Shown piece after piece: positions 1 to 10,252 of a stretch of 64,000 nucleotides of DNA. A program made the position numbers and the translations under genes. The stretch spans positions 65,276,501-65,340,500 of the forward strand of contig CM077599.1 of assembly GCA_039654915.1 (NCBI GenBank), read 5' to 3'. The first letter of the stretch is position 1. The number at the start of each line of letters is the position of its first letter. The DNA is from Aquilaria yunnanensis. Lineage: Eukaryota; Streptophyta; Magnoliopsida; Malvales; Thymelaeaceae. Below the pieces are notes generated by a model. It saw only the letters and a list, made by a program, of their open reading frames with translations, was not told where the DNA came from and searched no databases.

Positions 1-34
1 TAAACGTCAATGCACTCACCCTATTTCATCTTTT

Positions 35-1632
35 GTGTCTTATAATCACTTATCGTCATCTTGTTATTCCTTTATTGCATCCCTTGATTCTATTCCTATT
101 CCTAAAAGTGTTCATGAAGCCATATCCCATCCTGGATGGCGTAGTGCAATGATAGAGGAAATGAATGCTTTAGAAGACAATGGTACTTGGAACTTGGTAA
201 ATTTACCTGCAGGAAATAAGGCTATTGGGTGTAAATGGGTGTTTGCTGTTAAAGTAAATCCTGATGGGTCAGTGGCTCGATTGAAAGCCCGTCTGTTTCT
301 AAAGGCTATGCTCAAGTCTATGGTGTGGATTATTCTGATACCTTTTCCCCTGTTGCTAAGTTAACATCGGTCAGATTACTAATCTCTATGGCAGCCACCC
401 ACAATTGGTCTCTGCATCAGCTAGATATAAAAAATGCCTTCCTTCATGGAGATCTTCAGGAAGAGGTGTTCATGGAGCAACCTCATGGTTTTGTTGCTCA
501 AGGGGAGTACGAGAAAGTTTGTTATCTTCAAAAGTCTTTGTATGGTTTGAAACAAAGTCCTCGTGCCTGGTTTGGAAAATTTAGTCAAGCGGTTGAGAAG
601 TTTGGGATGAAGAAAAGAAAATCTGATAGTTCTGTCTTCTACAAACAATCTGAAGCTGGCATCATTTTGTTAGTAATGTATGTGGATAATATTGTCATCA
701 CTGGGAGCGATGTTGCAGGTATTGCATCTCTTAAATCCTTTCTTCACGTTCAATTTCACACTAAAGATTTGGGGATGCTAAAGTATTTCTTGGGAGTTGA
801 GGTAACAAGAAGTAAGAAAGGAATCTTCCTATCTCAAAGGAAATATGTGCTTGACTTATTGTCTGAGACAGGGAAATTAGGGGCAAAACCATGTAATACT
901 CCAATGGTCCCTAATTTACAGCTTATGAAAGAAGGTGAACTGTTTGAAGATCCTGAGAGATATAGAAGATTGGTTGAGAAGTTGAATTATTTGTGTGTGA
1001 CTCGTCCTGATATTGCATATTCGGTTAGTGTTGTAAGCCAATACATGTCTTCTCCAACAATTGATCACTGGGCAGCCATAGAACATATTTTGTGTTATTT
1101 GAAAAATGCTCCTGGACATGGCATTTTGTATGAAAATCATGGTAACACTAAAATTGAGTGTTTTTCATATGTTGATTGAGCAGGATGTAAAGAAGATAGA
1201 AGATCTACTTCTGGTTATTGTGTCTTTGTTGGAGGAAATCTGGTCTCATGGAAGAGTAAGAAGCAAAATGTTGTGTCTCGATCAAGTGCTAAGTCAGAGT
1301 ACAGAGCTATGGCACAGTCTGTGTGTGAAGTGATGTGGATATATCAGCTCTTGAATGAAGTAGGCCTTAAGGTCTCAATGCCAAGCAAATTATGGTGTGA
1401 TAACCAAGCTGCTCTTCATATAGCTTCCAATGCTGTATTTCATGAACGAACCAAGCACATAGAACTTAACTGTCATTTTGTTCGTGAGAAAATACAACAA
1501 GGTTTGATTTCCACCGGATATGTAAGAACAGAAGGACAACTGAGGGATATTTTCACCAAGGCTCTAAATGGGCCTCGGGTGGATTATCTTTGTAACAAGC
1601 TGGGCATGATTAACATCTATGCTCCACCTTGA
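35..1632 (+). pseudogene. copia polyprotein remnant: reverse transcriptase and RNase H
   Basis: The reading frame at 35-364 holds the start of the copia RT domain (GCKWVFAVK). After a frameshift, 325-1179 carries the palm with LDIKNAFLHGDL and SLYGLKQSPRAW, and 1273-1632 carries RNase H with SSAKSEYRAMA and the WCDNQAA and RTKHIEL motifs. The catalytic YVDD box reads YVDNIVITG near 676-705, so the second aspartate of the pair is asparagine. With the frameshift, the stop near 1177 and this lost metal ligand, the enzyme should be dead. Sequence similarity to plant copia RT is otherwise strong, which suggests a moderately young insertion. Confidence 0.9.
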
Positions 1633-1639
1633 GGGGGAG

Positions 1640-1849
1640 TGTTACAGCATGTGTATAGCTGTATAGCTTAATTATAGGGATTGATTAGGATTCTGATTTA
1701 TCCTCTTTCCTAGCATAGAATTCTTTCCTATTATAGGACTAATACTTTTGTATATAAATAGTCTAGAATGATGAGTAATATGTAGTGAGAAAGACTTTCT
1801 CCCTCAATTCTCGTTTCAGCACATAAGCATGGAATCCGACACTACAGCA
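1640..1849 (+). repeat. 3' LTR of the copia element
   Basis: The LTR begins with TGTTACAGC directly after the purine tract. It contains a TATA-like tatataaata at 1751-1760, about 90 bases before its end, as expected for a U3 promoter. The right end is uncertain: it may be the CA at about 1821 or the CA at about 1849, since the 5' LTR is outside the window. Confidence 0.65.
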
Positions 1850-3010
1850 ATTTGATAGGTGGCTAGCTGCCTTAAATTAGAAATCCCATTCATAAAGTGG
1901 TAAATTGATGCTCATCAAAGGTACGCTTCAAAATATGCCAATTATCTTATGTCCTTGGTCCATGTCCCGCCTGAAGTTGCTATACAGCTAGAAGCTACGA
2001 AACAAAGATTTTTATGGGTGATTCTATGGAGGAATAAAAACTTCATTTGGTAAAGTGGGATACAAACGGTGTCAGATTTTGGTGGCCAAAGGGACCATGG
2101 AGAATGGTGGACACAACAAACGGACAAGGAATACAATTGTGTGGTAACAGATTTGAAATGGCTGGAACCTTTTGCCTACTTTATTCACTTCAATGTGGGG
2201 AACGACTTATGTATCTAGCTTTGACATGATTCTTGGTGTGAACATAAGGCATTTAAGGTCAGTTTTCCAATAGTTTATCATTGGGTTTGAAGCCAAAATG
2301 CTAAGGCCAGCAACTGCTTCTCATTATCAGGTGAGATAATTGTTTGAAATGTGCAGTTAAGGAGAAATGGGAATGACAAGATGAACCGAGTTCTCTGGTT
2401 TCCTTCAGTTCCTTTACCACCCTATCAAAGGTGGATGTCCAAGTAATACTGGTAAAGTACTATGATGGTCAATCTGTGCTCAGGGAGCTTTCTCTGTGAA
2501 CTGTTTTCCTGATCATCTTATTTCCATAAAATGGAATACATGGAAGGTGGTCTTTCCTTGGAAGGCAATGCAAAAGATGAAAGCCCTTTCTAAGGTTAAT
2601 TTTTATAGCTTGGGAATTAGTGTGGGGAGGAATTCTAGCCACTGATAATTTCAGAAGAGGAATGATTTTCATTAAGTATGTGTTATTCGTGCAAGTGTGC
2701 AGTGGAATCTGTGTGTCATCTCCTTTGGCTGACAGAGCTTTGGAGGATTGCTTTGATACACTAGATTTTATTGGGTAGTTAGTGGAAGTGATGGAGGTGA
2801 ATTATGGCCTTGGCTGCATCTTTGCCAGGAGAGATAAACAGACAGGTCTCCTTGTTCTGGTTCCTTATTTTTTGGATACATAGAGCTCTCCTTGTTGATT
2901 CCACCATCATTCTTCTGAAAGTTCGGAAAGAACATAATGAAAGACTTTTGAAAGAAAGGAGATATATTTTTCTAAACTAAAGCATATAGGGATACATTTC
3001 TGTTTGGATT
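1850..3010 (+). mobile_element. LINE fragment: RT tail and zf-RVT region
   Basis: Read in shifting plus-strand frames, this stretch resembles the end of a plant LINE ORF2. Segments similar to the post-RT region (VPPEVAIQLEATKQRFLW, then GNDLCI and WHDSWCEHKAFK near 2200-2260) are followed by the zf-RVT region. There KWNTWKVVFPWKAM appears near 2525-2570, with a cysteine-containing segment near 2690-2750. There are many stops and frameshifts. It abuts the copia LTR on the left and reaches the decayed downstream side of the truncated TPST copy on the right, so it may be part of what removed the 3' half of that gene. Confidence 0.7.
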
Positions 3011-3484
3011 AATAGGGACCTGACCATTAGTGAAGTGTTGTTGATTGAACAGATTCTCTCTCAAATATTTTTATGCAGGCACTTTCATGATTTTGTTTAT
3101 ATTCAAGTTTCTTTTATCACCCAAAAAGAAAGGTTTAAAGCTAATACAAAAGATTTAATTCTTCAACTATTGCAGCTGAATGCTCCCAGCACCAGAAGCA
3201 ATATACTTCTTTCACCAAATACTGTAGCAGATCAAATGTTGGCAAAAAAGTAGAAGATTCTAAATCCTTTACTGTGTCTAGGTATGATATTGGCTGAAGA
3301 CTGACTATGAAAAGGTAAAATGAATACCTCTTAATTCTCAGTTCATGCAACAAAACTAAGCTACAATTGAATATTTAATCTTGATAATGGATCAAGCATA
3401 ACCTGCTATAATTGTAGTTTAGTTGTTTGAAAACAGAACCAGGAAAAACCAAAGACTTTGCAAGCAAAATCACAACCATGTTAC
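3011..3484. other. sequence downstream of the truncated TPST copy
   Basis: On the minus strand this is the continuation of intron 5 of the truncated TPST copy. I see no similarity to TPST exons 6-12 and no resemblance to the intron at the same place in the intact gene. No other gene is recognisable; short open frames here do not look coding. Confidence 0.5.
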
Positions 3485-5337
3485 CTGAAATGTTGCTCCA
3501 TTATGGACTGTATCATGGGCTACACGATCATTGATGTATTCAAGTAATGGCATAGCCATCTCCTCCATGTCGTATGGATCATTGCTCTTGACATCCTCTG
3601 CACCTCTAAGTTTCCTTGCATCTCTCTACTTGCAAAAGAGAAATAACAGTAATAACTCTAGTTTGGGCCCAGAGGAAATATCTTATTTCTTGTCACATAT
3701 GGTTCAAGTTCAAATCCCCTTCCCCCCTGCCCTTCAATACATACATACATCACAAACTCATATATGCAATACAAAGAGACAGACAGGGACATTGAAAGGA
3801 AATCAACAACATAACGGTCTAATAAAGCTTCATAGAATCCAACTACATCCTTATGTACATTATAATTAGTGTTACTAAAGTGTTTACTGATACTTATATA
3901 GTACTCGCAAACATAGCAAAGGACTTGTCGACTTCCTTGTTTTCCATCATGGCACAGGACTTCTGCCAATCAAAACCAGTTATATATGAAAGGGAGAACA
4001 CCAAGAGAGAAATTCAGAAGGGTTCTATGATTTTTCATGTACGTATAGTTAGCTGGTATGGGAAAACATTCTAGAGAAAAAATGAGATTATCAATTTTCC
4101 TCCAAGACTCGAGAATAACGAAGGAAATATTTATGGAAAGAGAACCAAAACGGTGGTAAAGGGGATAGTGTAACCGAAGAAAATGTGTAAGGCAGCCAAA
4201 AAAAAAGGAAACATTGGAGCTGCAGCAAATGCATCTCACCCGAGCAAAAAGGTCCTCTCTCATCCATGGAACTAAATATTTCCATGGCCATACGTGCATT
4301 GTGCCTAGACCATTCAAGGGATGCTGATATACAGTACTTAGCGTGACAGTTGACTGATTGTGGAAGACCAAAAATCTAGCTGCCACTGCCACAGTAAATT
4401 CATACACACTAAGAACACGATCAACTGGGTTCCTAAGTATTGTCACTGTTGATGTTGTATCTTTAGGAAGTTTTGAACTCACACTGTAGTCGCCATGACT
4501 AGCCATCAACCTGCAACCCTTTTGCCTGCATTTAGAAAGGAAATTTTGAAAAAATAAAAATCCTTCACATAGAAGTAAAACTAACATCGATGTTAAAAAG
4601 TGAAGGGTGGGGAACATCCCAAAACCAAAAATAAAGAAGTATAGAAATAAGCTTTAAAACAACCAAAAACAAGGAAAATGAGACCCTATCAGAAAATATA
4701 ATCAGGAAATATTATTTGGGAAACACAAGTAATCCATCATGGGTCCAAGGGTTTGTAAAAGTTCAAGATTCCTCATATAAGATAGAAATGGTACCTTGGA
4801 TCGAATGGATGGAGACATCGCAGCGGCCTTGGATAAAATTTTAACAAGAAACTGCAAATAGAATACATCAAAGGCAGAAGTTACGATCTATTGGTACCAG
4901 TACCAGACATGTGCCTTGGTCTCTAAAACCTACAAAGCGTTTAAGAAAGCTACCAATCCATTAATGCACATCCTGCTGTTCGAGGGATATGGAGGAAGAA
5001 AAGCAAGTCCTTCAGTGTGTGTCTTTCCTCTTTGACTTCATCGGCAAGCGAAGCAACTGCCCACTGTTTCACCACTTGTTCACAGCGCCCAAAATCAGTT
5101 GCAAATGAAGGGACATTCTGAGCTACGGAGAGACGAAGATGTCAACAACGAAGATGCAAATGAAGACAATTCATCAATCACAGCTATTTCAAATTATTCA
5201 AACTTAAAAAAGAAAATGCCACGAAATTAACGAGTAGTAGATGCGTAGTTGCCCAAAAAGAAACGTGACAATACATTACCAAAAGCTAGCAGCATCATCA
5301 ACAACAACAACACTGTGTATTTAAGATTGTAATCCAT
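3485..5337 (-). pseudogene. truncated second copy of tyrosylprotein sulfotransferase (exons 1-5 only)
   Basis: Five exons match exons 1-5 of the intact TPST at 10253-14065: 5280-5337, 4954-5122, 4795-4851, 4240-4525 and 3485-3625. Every splice phase agrees and all junctions are GT-AG, giving 237 uninterrupted codons. Exons 2 and 5 have the same length as in the intact gene (169 and 141 bases); exon 3 is 15 bases shorter and exon 4 is 3 bases shorter, both in frame. It starts with a signal peptide (MDYNLKYTVLLLLMMLL). The PAPS 5'-phosphosulfate loop reads HIPRTAGCALMD instead of HVPRTGGRTYFH, while the 3'-phosphate segment RNPVDRVLSVYEF and WPWKYLVPWMREDLFAR are kept. Exons 6-12 and the membrane anchor are absent. 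Read-through of the exon 5 donor meets a stop after four codons. It is probably a pseudogene, although a short secreted product cannot be excluded. Confidence 0.75.
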
Positions 5338-5950
5338 CAAGTCTTGCTTCCTACTTTGGATACATCAAGACCAAGTGACAAACATGGAGAAGAATCATGA
5401 TCAAAGGGCAAGCCATTACCATAAATAACATGCGGGATGAGTTAGCAGAAACTGGACCAAGAAAAGACAAAACTTTAGCAAGACAGCTTTGACATAATCG
5501 AGACCCAGAAAAGTTCAAGCGGATAGCTACATGAAACGGAGAAAACAAGAACTTGTAACGGGAGAAACCATAACAACGCCAGAGGTGACATGCCCTTACC
5601 ACACTGTCTAATCTTATGCTTATAGACTTCTGTCGAGAAGCTGATTTGGTATCAGCCCAACAAACGAGAAAGCAAAATCCAACTGGTTTTCCACCGAAGT
5701 TTCTCCTCTTCCAAACAGGATTTATTCTTTCAGGAAATGGGATTGAGAGAGGTTTTTGTGGTTCAGTCTGGGTTTCTGGAATAATTTCCAAGGAACCATA
5801 AGGAGAGGAGCAGAAACCGAGTGAAAATCCCGGATATTCGCGGTCCGATTGGCCAATGAAAAATCGAAATGGGTGAAGGCGTTAACTGAAGGAAGGGTCT
5901 CAGACGCCATTGGAGAAGAGACGCCTTAGTCAAGTGCGGGAACAGGCTCC
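5338..5950 (-). promoter_or_regulatory. upstream region of the truncated TPST copy
   Basis: This is the 5' side of the truncated sulfotransferase copy. It is less AT-rich than its surroundings and has several short open frames on the minus strand (for example one starting at 5910). None resembles a known protein or joins exon 1 with a conserved product, so I read it as former 5' UTR and promoter. There is no clear TATA box. Confidence 0.35.
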
Positions 5951-7185
5951 ATAATGTAGCGCGGGAGAAGAGGTATCTATAGCTTCTTCTGGTTTTCCTT
6001 CTTTCTTTTCCTTTTCTCTTTTTGGTTTTTTCTTTAACTCGTTGCTTGATTTTATTCTTTTTCAACTTTCTTTTTGAAATTCAATTACAAAAATGATGAA
6101 ATTCAATAAAAATGGTTAGCTTTCAAATGTTGTTCTATACATTCACTTCAATTCATTTAATATAACATTCATTATAATAATTTGTATAAGTTCATTTTCA
6201 ATTTTTCTTATTTGGTTTTGAAATACATTTATCTAATTTTGATATATTTTTATCTAATTCTAAAATGTATTTCTTATTGGTGTAGTTGTGATAACATTAA
6301 TTTATTAACACTCATAGAGATGACTTGTTTTGGTTTGAAATGTATTTATCTAGTTTTGAGATGCATTTGTCTAATATACAGAATATATATACACTTGTTA
6401 ATCATTAGAGCCAGACAAATGCATTTCAAAACTAAATTAATAATAAATATATTTCAATACTCGACAAATATATGTCAGAATTAAAAAAATATCTATAAGA
6501 GCCACTCTAATGCATTTTAGAACTAGATAAAATTTTTACAAATAGATTTTATATTAACGGTATTATAGTATTAGGGGATAAAAGTGCTCCGAGAGGATGT
6601 GAGACAACGTCAAGTTGAGTGATATGCATATACTTTTATCTAAAACAAAAAGTAATCTACATATAGAAAAAAAAATTGTTGCACTTGATGGAAATTATTA
6701 AAAAATGATTGTTAGTAATATGCATAATATAGTGGTTATTTAAAAAAAACCCAAAAATCACTTTTATGCAAACAATAAAATTCATAAAGATTAAATATTT
6801 TTAAAAAAATATAACTTAAGGTATTATTAACCAGGTAAAAGATTAGTTCTCAAATTACATTAATTAAGAAAAATATAAAAATAAGCGGTAATAACCACTT
6901 TTTTTTTTAGTTAAGCGGAAGGAAGCCTTCATCTAAAACAAACAACTACAACTGAAGACATGGTAATAAATTTTTTGCTGTAATTGAATAATATAAAAAG
7001 TGTAAAGGTACTAAAATGTTGGACGATTTTTTTGGTCTTAAGTTATATGTTATTTTGATCTTTTATGATACCCAATCTTGTCATTGCCTATTTATAAGAG
7101 CTACGTTAATAACAATACCGTAAAAGGAAAAAAAATAATAAAAAAATCCGATAAAAATTACGTGATATTTGCTCACAGTTGGAAA
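5951..7185. other. AT-rich intergenic sequence
   Basis: Low-complexity AT-rich DNA between the two TPST copies. No gene, intact repeat or RNA gene is recognisable. Degenerate direct repeats of a motif like tagttttgagatgcatttgtctaat occur between 6220 and 6540. Confidence 0.5.
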
Positions 7186-7189
7186 ACAA

Positions 7190-8710
7190 TCTCATTAATT
7201 ATACGAAGGATAAGGTAAACATATGTTTAATTACACATAGGAAATAATTTTACAAATTTGCCCTTACAATAAATTGCATCTCCTCCTCTCTGACTGCCTC
7301 TTGTGTGTGTGTGTCTCCCTCTCTCTCCAAGCCTATTTTGCAAATCCTTCTCAACTGACCAAAATCTGTCTGCCCGTTCTCGATTCTTTCGCCAATCACC
7401 ATCAGCGAGACAATGAGACAAACGGCAAGGTGAGGGGAATGAACAACGAGGCCTCTCCGATCTCGAATAGCGACTTTTCGATCTGATTGACTTTTGATCT
7501 GATCGACTAGCAAAGGTAGTTCTCCTTCAAAGCATCTGTGTGGAAATCGGCAAACGAGGAGATTGACAGGATCAGCAAGTGAAATGAGAGATTGGCGTGG
7601 CAGAGGTGAGACTGGCAAGTGAATGAGAGATCGGTAAGTGAAGACGGCGGAGGTAAGACTGACGAGCCAAGGTAAGATCAGCGAGCAAAAATGAATGCGG
7701 TGAGATTGGTGGATCGGCAAGTGAAAGGAGAGATTGGCACAGCAGACGTGAGACTAGCAAGTAAAGGAGAGATCGGCGAGTGAAGACAGCAGAGATAAGA
7801 CCAGCGAGCAGAGGTGAGATCGGTGAGCAAAAATGGAGGCAGTGAGATCGGTGAGCAAAGATGGCGACAATGAGATCAGCAAATGAAAAAGAGATTTGCA
7901 AGCGAAGATGGCGCCGATAAGATCGAGAATGAAGAAGGAGATCGGCGTTTTAAGGAGATAGGCAAGTGAAGACTGCAATTTGTTTTCCAAAAAAATAAGG
8001 TTTTTTATTAGTTGTTTTTAAGAAACTTTTGTATTTTTTCTCTAGACACTTTTACACTTTTAAATATTGACTTAAACACTTTTAATTTTCTATTTAGACA
8101 TTTTTTTTATTATTTCGTATACATTTTTTTAAATTGTTTGCATATTGCTTTAGACATTTTGTAACTTTTCTTTAGACATTTTTATACATTCATTCAGACA
8201 TTTTTTTATTATTTCAAATAGTTTTTTTTAGAAGAGTAAATTGTTTACGTATTCGTTCAGACACTTTTAAATATTTCTTTAGACATTTTTCGGTTTCCAT
8301 TCAGACACTTTTCATTGTTTCGAATATTTTTCTTATTTTTCTGATAGTAATAAATTATTTACAAATTACTTCAAACACTTTCAAATATTGCATTAGACAT
8401 TTTTTCCATATTTTTTAGACACATTTGCTCATTACTTTAGACACTTTTACAACAATGAATATTCTCACATTAGCGATGTGATTCAGAGGAAGTACGATGA
8501 AGGCAAAATCCTGACTTATGACAGTTGCCGATATCGGAGAAGTCAACAGTAGCAAACTAAGGTTTTCGTAGAGAAGATTATTTTAACTAAGGGTATTTTT
8601 GTTAATTTTTCTGATGTTTTATGTCTTATATATAGAAGATTAAGAGTTGGGTTAGTATGTCTAATTAGACATAGGTGCGTAATAAAATAACTAAATTAAT
8701 TATATAACTC
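7190..8710. mobile_element. possible non-autonomous DNA transposon with repetitive interior
   Basis: A left segment near 7215-7285 (acatatgtttaattacacat, then acaaatttgcccttacaa) resembles the reverse complement of a right segment near 8585-8690 (acctatgtctaattagacat, then acaaaaatacccttag). Between them are a purine-rich block of imperfect repeats at 7400-7970 (variants of agatcggcgagtgaagac and gcagaggtgagac) and an array of about a dozen copies of a ttagacacttttt-like motif at 8036-8450. No protein is recognisable; open minus-strand frames in the block come from its purine bias. No clean target duplication was found, so the ends are approximate. Confidence 0.4.
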
Positions 8711-10252
8711 TTATAGAATAGGGTCAATTATTGTTCCCTTTAAAATCTAAACATTTCGCCTAAAAGTTATTTTGTATATAATGAAACTCAAGTTTATAAT
8801 TGCTTATTTAACTACTAGTTGTCGTAGCACTAAAACTTTGTAGAGGGAAACTTGATAATTTAAATGGTTAATGAACTTTAATCTATTATTAAACATTTTT
8901 AATTAATTGGAAAATAAGTATTGTATTGTTTAAATTAAAATTTAAGATGTTGATGGCAAACTCTGTAAAAAAAACTCACAAAATGAGACAACCAATAATT
9001 TCCTCTAAACCTCAGGGTTTTGTAATTAGCCTTAAATAATACCCACTTCAACTATTCCTATAATGGAGTGCCCACAAATGGCTGTATTCTTGACAGTTAA
9101 TGATCATATTTGGTAGATTTTAATTAATCGCTAGATATAAGTGAATAATGATACCTATTAAATTTCAAATGAAAATAGTTAAGTAGTTAGACTAATCCAC
9201 ATAGTTCAATCTTTCAAATACATACACCAGTGAAGTTGAATTGAGAGCATAAAGAAAATTTTAAACTGAAATTTTATTATTATATAAGTTTTTTCAGTTT
9301 TTATTGGGCTTCATTTAGCAAGATTTTTAATTGTGCTTCTTCTTTTCTTTTTTTTTCTAGAATCAATGTTATTCTAGATCTAATAATTTATTTACCTAAT
9401 AATCCCTTGAATCATATTCTCCTACGAATTAATTAATATTTATTAATTTTTTCCATGAACAACCTTATAAAGAAATATTAATAAAAAATATTTATTTTTT
9501 GTGAAAAAAAAAGCATTATATTCTGTGCTCCATTAGCTAATCATTCATACAAACATTAGTGTGCATTAGTGTGTGTAGATTTGTTTTCTCAAGAAATTTG
9601 TAAAATTACTTTTATCACTTCGAATATTAGAAATAAATATTAATTTAATGAAAGATGAGTAGCTCAGCAGCTCATCACAGATGGCAAACAGATAACTGTT
9701 GCAGCATCTATTTATTCGGATGTCATTCCCGCACACTTGCTCTCCGCTTTCAACTACTGCTCCTGCTCTTAGTTTTACAACATTTTAACTCCATTTGACA
9801 TTAATATCAATGATTGACATTAGCATCTTGAAAAAAATATTCAACAGTAACTTTTAACTTTTAGTTTCAATATTTTCATCTCAAACGTTAAACAAATTAT
9901 CCAAAACTCTAACTCTAACAGTAAAAACTGTTCTCAAACGGGACTTTTAACTTACTCTGGTATGAAAAGAACTTACATGATGCTGCTCTGATTTTATGTC
10001 GGTATTAACAGCCTTACAATCATGCTATGAGGAATATCATATCAATGGTTATGACTAGTTTTCCCTACTACATGATTAAAAAACTTGAACCTCACTATAA
10101 AAAATAACCTAAAATCTAATCCTATAATCCGCCACACTGGAGACAACTCCTGGGACACTTTGAGGAAATTCCTGATTTTTTTATATCAAGTTTCCTTTTC
10201 TATCTGTGATCTGATCCGGTGATCCCTGTAAATTCCAAGTTCCAAACATCAT
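8711..10252. other. AT-rich intergenic sequence downstream of TPST
   Basis: No gene is recognisable. The right end should contain the 3' UTR of the intact TPST, whose stop codon is at 10253-10255. The rest is AT-rich and unassigned. Confidence 0.5.

Larger units (their letters stand above)
1..1849 (+). mobile_element. Ty1/copia retrotransposon, 3' part (RT, RNase H, 3' LTR)
   Basis: The left edge of the window cuts into a copia-type retrotransposon on the plus strand. The coding remnant is followed by a purine tract at 1631-1639 (gagggggag), which is the usual plus-strand primer, and then by a 3' LTR that opens with TG at 1640. Gag, integrase and the 5' LTR would lie to the left of the window. 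The element is broken by a frameshift near position 310-330 and an in-frame stop near 1177. The right end is not fixed by a target duplication, because the other end is not visible. Confidence 0.9.

Noticed and set aside
3658..3969. Minus-strand frame of 103 codons beside the truncated TPST
   Set aside because: It lies in the intron between exons 4 and 5 of that copy and has no similarity to TPST or other proteins.
6182..6484. Plus-strand frame of 100 codons rich in Tyr, Ile and Leu
   Set aside because: It comes from AT-rich DNA with repeated atttatctaattttga-like units; it is not coding.
7250..7990. Overlapping minus-strand open frames of 109 to 156 codons
   Set aside because: They arise from a purine-biased repetitive block with few stops on one strand. 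The translations are repetitive, rich in Ser/Leu/His, and match no family.
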